From: Anaspis maculata
Lineage: Eukaryota > Arthropoda > Insecta > Coleoptera > Scraptiidae
Direction of reading: 5' to 3'
Length of the DNA: 64,000 bases
Assembly: GCA_949128115.1 (NCBI GenBank)
Contig: OX421966.1
Location: 67,701,416-67,765,415 of the forward strand
Shown here: piece after piece, positions 45,440 to 58,118 of the stretch
Layout: each line of letters opens with the position of its first letter
Position numbering within the stretch: the first letter of the stretch is position 1
Notes under the pieces: generated by a model
What the model was told of the DNA's origin: nothing
Databases searched by the model: none
Seen by the model: only the letters and a program-made list of their open reading frames with translations
Position numbers and translations under genes: made by a program

Positions 45440-48400
45440 AATCAAATAGCAATTAGGAATCTTGTAGAAATTATTAAAAGTCGCCAAAAATCTTACTAGA
45501 GAAATATTTTGAAATCCCTAGAAATCACATGCAAATCTTCATAAATCCTGTAGAAATCTTTGGAACTCCCTAGAAGTTCTCGTGAAATCTCGAGTAATCC
45601 CTGGAAACTTCATACAAGTCTCCAATAATTCTTCAAAATTCAGCTGGAATAATGAGAAATCGATAAAAAAATATTTGGGAGTCCCCAAAGATTATCAGAA
45701 ATCCCTACAAAATCTGGTAAAAATTCTTGCAAAGCTCTGAAAATCCCGTGGGAATCTCTGAAAATCTACAGAAACTCTCAGGAATCATTTGAAGATTCCA
45801 GAAATCCCTCATGAACCTATGGGAATTTCATGTGAATCTGTTCAGGTCTCTCTAATCCTCGAAGAAATCTTTGGAAACCTCTCAAATTCCCGTAAAAATC
45901 TCTAGAAAGCCCTAGAAACTCTCAAGAATTTCCAGAAATCTCGTAGAAATATCTAGAAGTCCCCAAAAATCTTGTTGAGAATCCTTATAAGTTTCATCGA
46001 TATTTTAAGAATCCTGCAAAGACTTTCAGAACTCCCTGGAAGTTTTCAGAATTCTTTGGGAAATATTAGAGAATCCTACCAATCTTGTAGAAATTTTTAG
46101 GAATCTTTTGATTCAGAAATGCCTAGGAATTCCATAGAAATCTCTAGAAATCCCAAAAATCCTGTATAGATTGTAGGAACCTAGAAATTCTCAGCAAACT
46201 TCAGAATCCTGTAGAAATCTCTAAAAGTCGCCAAAAATCTTGATAGAGAAATATTTTGAAATCCCTGGAAATCACATGCAACTCTTCATAAATCTTGAAG
46301 AAATCTTTGGAACTCCCTAGAAGTTCTCAGAAATCCTTAGAAATCTTCAGAACTCTCGACTCATCTTGTGGAAATCTTTAAATATCCCAAAAACTCCCAT
46401 GCAAACCTCAAAACATTCCTAGAAATTCAATACAAATCTTCAGAAATTCTGAAAAACCTCGTAAGAATCTTGAGTAGTCCGTAAAAGTCCCGTGAAGATT
46501 TTTGGAAATCCCTCGAATTCGTGTAAAAATCATTAAAAGTCACAAGAAGATTCTTGTTATTATTGGTAATCTCCAAAGATCTTTTCCTTAGAACTAGTTC
46601 CCTACAAATCACAAATCCCATACAAATCTGAAAATCCCTGAAAACTCTTGCAAATTGTTAGAGATATCCAAGAAATCCCTGGAAATCTACAGAGATACCT
46701 ACAGACAAGTTCTAGGTACACGGATTATTTCCCAATGTATCACTATCAAAAACTCTTGAGCATTATAAAATGTGTGAGACATTAATGAAGATTTCAAATC
46801 TATAGGAATCTCTAGTGATGCCGTGGAAATCTTCAGAAATATCTTTAAATTCTCACAGGAACTTCCGGAAATCCTCAGAAATTCAAAAAAAAAGTCTATT
46901 CAGATCCCCCGAGATCCCTTAGAAATCTTGGGTCTTCCCTTGGAAGAATAAGTAGAAATCCTCAGGAATTGTAGAAATATAAGAAAATACTGAGGAATTA
47001 TTGGTAAACCTCAGGAGTTTTGAGAAATTCTCGAAATTGTCGTAGAGATTTTGTGGCGATTCTCAAAAGCTTCTGGAAATACTTGGGAATCGGCAGGAAT
47101 GTCGTCGAGAAATTTCTGTGAAAATTTTCGGGAGCCTTATGGATTTTCAGAAATGTAGTGGAAAATTTTTCAGATATCTGAAACAATCTTGTCGGAATTC
47201 TGAAAATTCCCACAAAATCTGGAAACTCCATACAAGTCTCCATCAATTCCTTAAAATTCGGCTGAAATAATGAGAAATCGATAAAAAGAATATTTGGGAG
47301 TCCCCAAAGATTATCAGAAATCCCTACAAAATCTGGTGGAAATTCTTGCAAAGCTCTGAAAAACCCGTGGAAATCTCTGGAAATCTATAGAGGCTCTCAG
47401 AAATCATTGAAAGATTCCAGAAATCCCACATGAACCTTTGATAATTCCATGTAAATCTGTTCAGGTCTCTCTAATCCTCGAAAAAATCTTTGGAAATCTA
47501 TCGAATTCCCGTACAAATCTCTAGAAAGCTCTAGAAACTCTCGAAAATTCCCAGACATCCCGGACAAAACTCTAGAAGTCCCTAAAAATCTTGCTGAGAA
47601 TCCTTATAAGTTCCATTGATATTTCTAAGAATCATGCAAAGACCTTCAGAACTTCCTGGAAGTTTTAAGAATTCTTTGGGTAATGTTAGAAATTCCTACC
47701 AATCGAATCTTGTAGAAATCTTCAAAAATCCTTTGAATTCAGAAATGCCCAGGAATTCCATAGAAATCTCTAGGAATCCCAAAAATCCTGTATAGATTGT
47801 AGAAACCTGGAAATTCTCAGCAAACTTCAGAATCCTGTAGAAATCTCTAGAAGTCGCCCAAAATCTTAATAGAGGAATATTTCGAAATCCCTGGGAATCA
47901 CATGCAACTCTTCATGAATTCTGTAGAAATCTTTGGAACTCTCTAGAAGTTCTCAGAAATCCATAGAAATCTTCAGAACTCTCGACTCATCTTGTGGAAA
48001 TCTCCGAATATCCTATAAACTCCCATGCATACCTCAAAAAATTCCTAGAAATTCTATACAAATCTTCAGAAGTTCTGAAAAACCTCGTAAAAATCTTGAG
48101 TAGATTTGATGAAGATTTTTGGAAATTCCTCGATTTCGTGTAAAAATCATTGAAAGTCACAAGAAACTCTTGTAATTATTGGTTATCTCCAAAGATCTTT
48201 TCATTAGAATTAGTTCCCTACAAATCACAAATCCTGCATAAATCTGAAAATCCCTGAAAACTCTTGCAAATTGTTAGAGATATCCAAGAAATCTCTGGAA
48301 ATCTACAGAGATACCGACGACAAGTTCTAGGTACACGGATCGTTTCCCAATGTATCACTATCAAAAAATCTTGAGCATTAGAAAATGTGTAAGACATTAA

Positions 48401-51400
48401 TGAAGATTTTGAATCTATAGAAATCTCTAGTGATGCCGTAGAAATCTTCAGAAATCTCTATAAATTTCCACAGGAACTTTCGGAAATCCTCAGAAATTTA
48501 AAAAAAGTCTATTAAGATTCCTTGAGATCCCTTAGAAATCTTGAGTCTTTCCTTGGAAGAGGTAGAAATCCTTAGAAACCGTAGAAATATAAGAAAATAC
48601 TAAGGAATTATTGGTAAACCTCAGGAGTCTTGAGAAATTCTCAAAATTGTCGTCGAAATCCTTGAAAATTCCATATAGATTCTACTAAATACTTAGAAAT
48701 CCCGTGGTGATTCTCAAAAGCTTCTAGAAATACTTGGGAATCGGCAGAAATCTCGTCGAAATAATTCTGTACAAATTTTCGGGAGCCTTATAAATTTTCA
48801 GAAATATAGTGGAAAAATCTTCAGAAATCTGGAACAATCTTGTCGGAGTCTCTGAAAATTCCCACAAAATCCGTGGAAATACTGAGAAATCCTAAGAAAT
48901 TCTGTGAAAATATTTAGAAATCTCTAGGAATCTTAAACAAATCTTCAGAAACCCCTACAGATCCTGTGGAATTCTTCAAAAATCCCCTGTAATTCTCACA
49001 AGAATTCTCAGAGATCTCGTCAATATTTTTAGAAAACACAGTCCCTGAAACTTTTTCAAACATCTCGTGAAAATCTCGAGTAATCCCTGGAAACTTCATA
49101 CAAGTCTCCAATAATTCCTCAAAATTATTGCAAAGCTCTGAAAATTCCGTGGAAATCTCTGAAAATCTATAGAAGCTCTCAGGAATCATTGGAAGAATCC
49201 AGATATCCCACATGAACCTTTAGGAATTTCATGTAAATCTGTTCAGGTCTCTCTAATCCTCGAAGAAATCTCTGGAAATCTCTCAAATTCTCGTACAAAT
49301 CTCTAGAAAGCCCTAGAAACTCTCGAAAATTCCCAGAAATTTCGTACAAAACTCTAGAAGTTCCCAAAAATCTTGTTGAAAATCCTTATAAGTTTCATCG
49401 ATATTTTTAAGAATCCTGCAAAGACCTTCAGAACTCCCTGGAAGTTTTCAGAATTCTTTGGGGAATATTAGAAAATCATACCAATCTTGTAGAAATTTTT
49501 AGGAATCCTTTGAACTCAGAAATGCCTAGGAATGCCATAAAAATCTCTAGGAATCTTAAAAATCCTGTATAGATTGTAGGAGCCTAGAAATTCTCAGCAA
49601 ACTTCAAAATCCTGTATAAATCTCTAAAAGTCGCCAAAAATCTTGATAGAGAAATATTTTGAAATCCCTAGAAATCACGTGCAAATCTTCATAAATCATG
49701 AAGAAATCTTTGGAACTCCCTTGAAGTTCTCAGAAATCCTCAGAAATCTTTAGAACTCCCGACTAATCTTGTAGAAATTTTTAAATGTCCTGAAAATGTC
49801 CATGAAAACCTTAAAAACATCCTAGAAATTCGATATAGATCTTCAGGAATTCTGAAAAACCCCGTGAGAATCTTGAGCAGTCCGTAAAAGTTCCGTAGAG
49901 ATTTTTGGAGATCTTTTGAATTCGTGTGAAAATCATTAAAAATCACAAGAAATTGTTGTAATCATTGGTAATCTCCAAAGATCTTGTCCTTAGGATTAGT
50001 TCCCAACAAATCGCAAATCCCATACAAATCTGAAAATCTCTGAAAACTCTTGCAAATTGTTGGAGATCTCCAAAAAATCTCTGGAAATTTACAGAGATAC
50101 CTACAGACAAGTTCTAGGTACACGAATCATTTCCCAATCTTTGACTATCAAAAAATCTTGAGCATTATAAAATCATGAAGATTTCACATTTCAATTTTGA
50201 GAAATTCCAAACAAATCTATAGGAGTCTCTAGTGATCCCGTAAAAATCTTCAGAAATCCCTATAAATCCCAATGGAACTTCCAGTTATCCTCAGAGATTC
50301 TCAAAGAACCTATTCAAGTCCCTGGAAATCTCTTACAAATCTTGAGTCTTCCAGAAATCCCTAGAAACCGTTGAAATATAAAAAAAATGTCGAATCATTT
50401 GTGAACTCCAGGAGTCTCTAGAAATTCCTAGAATTGTCGTAGAAATCTATGAAAATGCCACAAAGATTTTAGTAAATCCCTAGAAATCCCGTGACAATTC
50501 TCAGAAACTTCTAGAAATACTTGGGAATTGGCATAAATCTTGTCGAAATAATTCTGTGAGAATTTTCGGGAGCCTTATCAATTTTCAGAAATGTAGTGAA
50601 AAAATATTCGGAAATCTGAAACAATCTTGTCAAAAATCTCTGGGAATTTCCACAAAATCCGTAGAAATATAAGGAAATCCTAAGGATGTCTGTAAAATAT
50701 CCATAAATTTCTAGGAATCTCAAACAAATCTTCAGAAACCCCCACAGATCCCGTGGAATTCTTCAAAAATCCCACAAAATTCTCACAAGAATCCTCATAG
50801 ATCACGTAAATGGTTTTAGAAAATACGTAGAATCTTCAGAAGTCCCTGAAGCTTCTTCAAACATCTTAAGAAAATCTCAAGTGATCCCTCGGAACTTCAT
50901 ACAAGTCTCCATTAATTCCTAAAAATTTGGCTGGAATAATTCGAAATCGATAAAAAAATTTGAGAGTCCCCAAAGATTATCAAAAATCCCTACAAAATCT
51001 GTTAAAAGTTCTTGCAAAGCTCTGAAAATTCCGTGGGAATCCCTGAAAATCCATAGAAACTCTCAGGAATCATTGAAAGATTTTAGAAATCTCACATGAA
51101 CCTTCAGGAACTCCGTGTGAATCTGTTCAAGTCTCTCCAATCCTCGAAGAAATCTTTGGAAATCTCTCAAATTCCCGTACAAATCTCTGGAGAGCCCTAG
51201 AAACTCTCGAAAAATTACAGAAATCTCGTAGAAATCTCGTAGAAATCTCTAGAAGTCCCTTAAAATCTTGTTAAAAGTCCTTATTAGTTCCATCGACATT
51301 CTTAAGATTCCTGTAAAGACCTTGAGAACTCCCTAGAAGTTTTCAGAAATCTTTGGGAAATATTAGAAATCCCTACCAATTTTGTTGAAATCTTCAAGTA

Positions 51401-53210
51401 TCCTTTGAATTCAGAAATGCCTAAAAAATCCATGTAAATCTCTAGGAATCCTTGAAAATCCTGTATAGGTTGTAGGAACCTATAGAAATTCTCAGGAATC
51501 TTCAAAATCCTGTAGAAATCATGAAAGCCGTAGGTACCTTATACTTAACTCCAATCTCAGCCCGCAAAAATCTTTGGAATAAAAGAAATCACATACATAA
51601 TCATGTTCAATCCTAGAACTCCCTGGAATTTTTTGAAAAACCTTAGAAATCCTTGAAACCGCCCTATAAATATTCTGAAATCCCTAGAAATCTCAAACGA
51701 GTCCTCAGAAGCCCTAATGATCCCGTATAAATCTCAAGAGATCTCTAGAAATTCTCACATGGATCATCAAAAATCTCGTTAATATACAGAGTGATTCATG
51801 AGTGACCTTACATAGACTAATGGGAGATAGATGACTTTGAGGCGATTCAGGATTCACTGAGGAAATTTCATTTTCTCCAACGGTTACAAAGAACAGGGTG
51901 TTTTGTGTGTTTCGTATAAAACTTTGATAACCGATATTTCTGAAACGGCCAGAGGTATTTTGTTGAAATTCACCAGTAATATTTCTCTGTTAGAGCTCAT
52001 TCCGAAGCCATACTGGGTAAGTCAAAATCCACGGCCGGGCTAGAAAAAAGGTGCCCCTTTTTTGTTTCATCAAAATGTACATTTTCTGACCGCTTTTCTG
52101 AAAAACTGCTATCGGATTCAAAAAGCTGAGGAAAAATGCTTCAAGAATCATTCTTTAATTTAGGTGACACACCTCAACCGTTTCGACAATAAAGTTAAAA
52201 GTAAAATTTGTGGGTGAGTTCCCATTTTCGACCAGACATAATCGACTTATTGTTTGATTGAATTCATCAAAATTCATTTTTTGGCCTGTCTCTGTTGAAT
52301 AGAAGAGCTTGGTTGGAAGAAAAATTCCAGAGCCGACCATTTTTTTTTTATGACAAAATCGAGAATGAAACCAAAATTAGACTCGATTTGGTCGTCAAAA
52401 AAAAAATCTTCCGCTATGGAATTTTTCTTCCTACCAAGCCCTTCTATTCTACAGAGACAAGCTAAAAAATGAATTTGAATGAATTCAATCAAACAATAAG
52501 TCGATTATGTCCGGTCAAAAATGGAAACTTACCCATAAATTTCACTTTCAATTCTTATATCGAAACGGTTCAGGTGTGCCATCTAAATTGAAGAATGATT
52601 CTTGAAGCATTTTTCCTCAGCTTTTCGAATTCGATAGCAGTGTTTCAGAAAAGCGGTCAGAAAATATACTTTTTGATCAATTAAAAAAGGGGCACATTTT
52701 TTCAACACCGGCCCTAGATTTTGACTTACTCAGTATGGCTCCAGGGTAAGTTCCAATAGAGAAATATTACTGGTGAATTTCAAGGAAATATCTTCAGCCG
52801 TTTCAGAAATATCGCTTATCAAAGTTTCATACGAAACACACAAAACACCACCCACCCTGTATCTTCGTAACCAATGGAGGAAACAAAATTTCTTCAGTGG
52901 ATCCTGACTCGCCTCGAAGTCCTCTATCTCCCATCAGCCTATGTAAGGTCACTTATGAATCACCCTGTATTTAGATAACCCGTAGAAATCTCCAGAAATC
53001 CTTCGAAATTCTCCAAAAATCTCTAGAGGTCTTAAGGAACCCCTAGAAGTGTCACACAAAGAAATGAGAAAATTCATAGAAATGTCTAGAAATCACCTAG
53101 AAAACTTGAACTTTTTAGAAATTCCTAGGAACCGTAGGAATATCAAAAACTTCTCAGCTATCGTTGGTAATCTCCAGAAGTCTAGAAATCCTTCGAATGG
53201 TCGATAATGA
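45440..53210. repeat. large minisatellite with higher-order repeat structure
   Basis: Built of 12-16 bp words such as AGAAATCTCTAGAAATCCC with many variants. Above this lies a higher order: the landmark GCAAAGCTCTGAAAA recurs at 45729, 47348, 49130 and 51014 (spacings 1619, 1782 and 1884 bp), each time followed by the same several hundred bases of recognisable sequence. It is interrupted at 51787-52967 by a palindromic element and resumes afterwards. Minus-strand open frames full of Phe and Ser are artefacts of the repeat. Confidence 0.9.
51787..52967. mobile_element. palindromic (fold-back) element, 1.18 kb, in the minisatellite
   Basis: Left end CAGAGTGATTCATGAGTGACC pairs with the right end GGTCACTTATGAATCACCCTG, and both arms match almost to the centre near 52377. 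TA is present on each side (51785-51786 and 52968-52969). Other minisatellite units give the empty site (AATATTTTTAGA near 49030 versus AATA-TA-TTTAGA here), which supports duplication of TA, the hallmark of Tc1/mariner-type transposition. No coding sequence, so it is moved by a transposase in trans. Confidence 0.85.
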
Positions 53211-53269
53211 TATATCAACTGCATATGCAGTTATGGTCCAGTTCTGCGAAATTTCAACAGAGATTGCCA

Positions 53270-53840
53270 TAATTTTTCTGAAGAATGTCATGTCACCTTC
53301 TTTTGTTGGGTCCCACTTGGCGCTGGCAATCAAATTGGGACCAAAAACCAGCTCCGAAAGCCGCGGTTTTGATGATGGCTGAAAACTGGCGTCCAAGATC
53401 ATTATGACCAGAGAACTTGTATCCAAAAATCCATTGATGTTTCAAACATAAACATAGGCCGCCCGAAAATCCTTTTCACAGTTCGATTCCCAGGATCGGT
53501 TTGGACTCCTTCCAATGACACGTGTCCCAAAAACTTAACCTGCTTCTAGAACAGTACACATTTTTTTCGTTCAATATTGGTATGAGCTCCTTGAAGACGT
53601 ATAAACCTTCTCGAAGGCTACTTAGATACTCCTCGTATAATCAACAAATGACTATGACGACGTCGTCAGGTACTCCAACGTAGCCGGTGTATCACAGAGC
53701 CCTGAGAATATGACAATGAACTGGTACAATCCACTTTCGGCGCATCAATGCGTTCTTTCTTTGAGTTTCACTCTTTATGACATAGTCAATTGGCCAGAGC
53801 TCCAAAAAAAGTCAATGAGCTTAGCCGCTATTCCGGAAAT
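53270..53840 (-). pseudogene. gypsy reverse transcriptase relic
   Basis: Minus strand in shifting frames: GLYQFIVIFSGLCDTPATLE near 53690-53750 (matches the QFxVMPFGLxNAPATFE region), DDVVIVI near 53655 (remains of YLDD), then FLGHV-like wording (FWDTCHWKE) near 53515. Many substitutions and frame changes. No flanking LTRs seen. Confidence 0.6.
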
Positions 53841-55374
53841 CTAGCGGTTCACGGCTCCTCCGCCAGTTGTACATGCATGTGCTTCTCCCCGCGTTCAAGT
53901 CTCCGTCAAGTTTTGCAGTAGTGAATACGCTAATGTGCATCTTAACGTAACCTTCATTGCGTCACAATGACATATTATTCATCATCAATAATCAGAACTC
54001 GGAAGTACCAACGCAAGTGAAGTTTTCAAATCCAACCGTACCTGGAAATTTTCAAGAACGGTACACGACCGGACCATCTTCGCGTCGAGTCGCACCGATT
54101 TTACAGCCGCCTAACCTTCGATAAAAGCGCGGGAATCCGCGGAATGCAATTTCTGTCGATTTATTTCGTTTACTACTCAGCTACCGGCTCGATGCTTCGA
54201 GAAATGCCTCTCTCTAAGATGGTCCTTGTCCGTGTGGAATTAACATGCAATTTACTAATCCATCACACGCTGCATGCACAAAAAAAACCACGATTTCTGT
54301 TACGCAACAATTATCTCTACGTTTGATAGCAGCAGCTCAGAGGTATGCCAGAGATAAATAATTATTGACCTTTGCAAATTCCAAACTAGCCTAGTATTTA
54401 ACGCGCGAGGCATTGGATGAGGGCGGGGTTGTTATCGAACTATTGGCGCTAAGACGGCCGCGACTGCTGCTTCAACTATATGCCATGAGGATAATGCGGT
54501 TTATATAAATCTCGTGCATGAACAGTTTATAAGGTACAAATGCAGAACTATCATATGGAGTCGGAGTTGAGGAAAAAATAGGCCGTCGTGGTATGCAAAG
54601 CAAACAACAAGTCGAGGTGAAAGAGGAGGGAAAAAGTCTTATACATTATACTTAAATAATGGTGGGTTGCCGGTTGATGAATGCATCGGGATCAGGAGTG
54701 TCCCTGTCAAAACATCCTTTCCTGTTGTGTGCGAGCATAATAACATTATTTATTCGCTTTGTGAGCGCGTGTTTGCCCCGGCGAGATGAAAGATTTATGG
54801 CGGTGTGCTCTAGAATTCGCTCATGAGCAGGTTCTCTGACTCCGATACTTATGACTGAGTACTGCAAACGATATTCTGCAGCGCATCCACCAATCTGGCA
54901 GTAATCTCAGCGTATACACCAGCTCAGATTGCTAATAATCGCAGGAGTTTCTTCAGTTCGACAAATATTTTTAGTCCACTCATTGCAGTCGAAGTGGTAG
55001 GCAAAAAAAAAACGCAAATTGTGATAAAAGTGAGCCACTTTGCACAATCAATTGTTCTTGAAAGTATTAAAGGCCCGCAGCGTTGTTCGCGCAGGCCTGT
55101 CAGACTCAAAATTGCGTCATTTTTCCAAAATGGCAGAAATCTGGTTCTGAAAATAAGTATGTAATTTTGGCTCTTGCGTGCTTGGAAATATGTTCACTGA
55201 AGCATCTCACGTACTCTTGAAACCGATTCATTCCCGAACGAGGAAGTATGTTATGAACAAACAAGCCCTACACCATCAAAGACGACGCTATCACAAAGCA
55301 AGGGTCTCTGACCATTGCCTACAAGTTTCTCCAAAAGACCGACGAGTTGTGATTGGTTCTGGGAGGACCGTATG
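53841..55374. other. unassigned DNA
   Basis: No recognised feature. Minus-strand continuation of the 55375 gene region shows no clear further exon. Confidence 0.35.
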
Positions 55375-56057
55375 TCATTTCTCAAACGAAATGGATGGCA
55401 GACACGACTGATTTTCTAACTCGGAAAACTCGTCAATATTCAGATTTCTTGCAAGACTTGCATTGTAGAGCCGGCAAAAAAGTTCCACATCAGCTTTCAG
55501 ATTTTCCTTTCCTCTTTCTTTCGGAGCCGTCTTGTTCTGACTTGACCCAAAGATCACAGTTTTTGCTTTGTGTATTGTACTGTAAACGGATTGTTCCACT
55601 TTCTCGGTTTTTTTTTCGATGAGCCTTGCTTCAACGAATTTCTGATACATCTCAGTGCCATTCCTTCCAAGAGAGTTGAGTGCTTCGGCAGCTTTGGAAT
55701 CAAGAACCACGCAAGAGCCCAAGACGATGAGGTCTTCACCTTGATGAATAGAAGGATTTTGGTGGTCAACAAAGCTCTCTTTGAAGGCTGTGTGTTTGTC
55801 GAGAAACCTTTTTTGAAAAGCAGGATATTGCTCATGACGTGCTTCTGAATCATGCATATGGCAATTTCTTTGAAACTCCCTTAGAAGTCTCGATAAGACT
55901 TCAGATCCACCCAGCATCCAAGGATTCAACGCCGAATCATTCTGAGTAAGCCCTATCGCTCCTCCTTCAACCTCGATTATCTTGTTGTTCCGTTCATGCG
56001 CTTGATCAATACCAAGCGCCGAGAACGGTTCAAGAGTTTTTCGGATGACGAAGTTGC
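55375..56057 (-). CDS. exon of an uncharacterised protein family (DQAHExNN family)
   Basis: Open minus-strand frame to a stop at 55375. From 56057 it begins NFVIRKTLEPFSALGIDQ, then AHERNNKIIEVEGGAIGL, NPWMLGGSEVLSRLLREF, and near the end FSELENQSCLPSIS. I recognise this combination from uncharacterised proteins that are numerous in cnidarian, insect and other invertebrate genomes and often linked to mobile elements; no function is known to me. Just before 56057 the minus strand has a pyrimidine run and CCTAG, a good splice acceptor, so the coding part probably begins there and not at the ATG at 56106. Upstream exons were not found. There is no break inside the exon. It could be a gene fragment carried by a transposon. 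Confidence 0.5.
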
Positions 56058-56106
56058 CTAGGACAAAAAAAAAAGATATGGAAACAAATGCTGGAGGATT
56101 TGGCAT

Positions 56107-57030
56107 CAGATCTGCTGTCGACGTGCTTTACCAAGTTTTATTTCTTCTACAACATTTTGTAAAGACTTTTTTCATATTTTATCATCCAACATCTTATACA
56201 AATTGATTTACACGGAAGAGCAGAGGCCATAATCATCTGGCAACAGATAGCTAGCTCCACTTTACCAACTTCTGCAAAACAACGCTACTGGGACGATCCC
56301 ATCATCAATGTGGCCAAAAACAATATTTTTTCAACCGCCATTGACGCGAGGGACCAAGCCCGTTTGTTAGCAGTTTCACGGGAAGAATCCTGCTTCTGGT
56401 TGCATGCCTTACCATCATTCAATATGAGAACACTGTTGAACAGACACATTATTCGCATCTCGTCAGGTCCGACACTTGGATGTAAAACGGTGGAACCACC
56501 GTTGTCGATGATGCGGGTCTCTCGTCGACACGACAGGAACTCACGGACTTCTTGCAAATTTAGCAAAGGGCGCAGTACCAGGCACCAGGGATAGAGAAGA
56601 AGGGCTGAGTGGTGGCCGCTTATGACACCACCTAGGTACAAGCCCTGGACTCGTTGTCGGCTATTAGCATAGAGCAGGGGGTTGTGATTTGGAAAAAGAT
56701 GGGTGTGAAATTGGTCTGGGAAAGGTGAACGCCATTTGAACAATTTAACAAATATATTAGATGACGTGGCGAGCAGTGTAGATACACAATTAAGTTTTGA
56801 GAGAATGCGTTAAGTAAATGAATAAAATGTAACTATGAACTAGGATCAAAACGTATTACTCATCCAGGATCGGCGATGAAGTCTACGAGTAGGTACTGCG
56901 GTGGGTGGATTCTTAGGCCGACCGTAGAAGAAGCCCAGCCTGACAGAGTCTTGGCCACTGCATGCTGACCTGGGGAATGCCGCAGCGTTGCTCTATGTTA
57001 CCAGAATGTCAAAGCTAATAATGTATTATG
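56107..57030. other. unassigned DNA upstream of the DQAHExNN exon
   Basis: Would hold upstream exons if the gene is intact. A 152-codon minus-strand frame (56285-56743) shows no family resemblance, so I leave it out. Confidence 0.3.
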
Positions 57031-57032
57031 AA

Positions 57033-58106
57033 GGATCAGACCTTCCTTGTCAATTCACGATCACAACCAATAAAATCGGGTCATCTGCTGAGGAGCTATT
57101 GCGAGTTAAAGCGAAGCCTACTTTCCGTTTTTTCTATTTCCACACAATTGACCGAAAATGTATCCTGCCCGCCAATCCGCCGTATGCTCATTTCTCAACC
57201 GATTTTCTCAAATTTGGTATCAATAGCTGAAAAATTGGACAGGCTACCTTTTTCATATGACAAAATGACAGACCTGTCAAAATCTAAGATGGCGGAAGCA
57301 ATTGAACATAAAATTTCTTTTGTCCTCATTGCTTTTCAATAAAAATAAGCGGAAAGTCAAAACCAATAATTATTATGACCTGACAATTCAAGACAGCAAC
57401 CAATCAAATCGGTTCATCTGATGAGGAGCTACGGCCAGTTGAAGCAAAGTCTACTCTCCGTTTTTCTATTCCAACAAGGACAAATAAGGCTTATTTCCAA
57501 TAGTTCCCGCCATCTTGAATTTCCAGATGTTGGCCATTTTCTTTCATGAAAAATGGCAGCCTGTCTTATTGGCTAGTCAATGATACCAAATTTTAAAAAA
57601 TCGGTTGGAAAATAAGGATATGGCGGCCAGGATTCCTAAATTTGGGTCATTTATGCGGGAATGGAGGAACCGGTAGGTAGGCTTCGCTTCAACTCGCCGT
57701 AGCTCCTTAGCAGATAACCCTATTTGATTGGTTGCGGTCTTGGATTGTCAAAGAAGGTCTATTTCTTCATAATAATTTTTGGTCTTGACTTTTTGCTAAT
57801 TTTTATTAAAAAGCAATAAGGAATAAATTCTATCTTCATTTGCTTCCGCCATCTTGGATTTTGACATGTACGTCATTCTCCCATATGAAAAAGATAGCCT
57901 GTCCAATTGGCTGGTCATTGATACCAAATTGAGGAAAATCAGTTGAGAAATGAGCAAATGGCGGATTGGCGGACAGGATACCTAAATTTGGATCAATTAT
58001 GCGGGAATGAAAAAAACGGGAAGTAGGCTAAGCTTCAAATCGCAATAGTTCCTCAGCCAATGATCCGATTTCACTGGTTGTGGTCTTGAATTGACAGGAA
58101 AGGTCT
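57033..58106. repeat. inverted array of about 340-bp units
   Basis: The unit beginning GACCTTCCTGTCAATTC and running to CAATAAAAAGC...CAAAACC occurs from 57033 and, shorter, from 57377 in one orientation. It occurs twice more in the opposite orientation (57560-57770 and 57771-58106). The whole is roughly symmetric about 57560. Words such as GCCATCTTGGATTTTGACATG mark each unit. Confidence 0.8.
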
Positions 58107-58118
58107 ATTTCTTCGTAA

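Noticed and set aside
45440..53210. Repeated words with regular spacing, considered as a CRISPR-like or coding array; several minus-strand open frames (e.g. 46998-47351, 48914-49213).
   Set aside because: Repeats are degenerate and without unique spacers, in an animal-type sequence. The frames consist of biased Phe/Ser/Glu/Ile text produced by the repeat and none recurs consistently in each unit.
53154..53426. 90-codon minus-strand frame next to the gypsy RT relic.
   Set aside because: Does not match RNase H or other gypsy domains; overlaps the end of the minisatellite.
56285..56743. 152-codon minus-strand frame upstream of the DQAHExNN exon.
   Set aside because: No resemblance to the N-terminal part of that family or to any other protein; a frame of this length can occur by chance.
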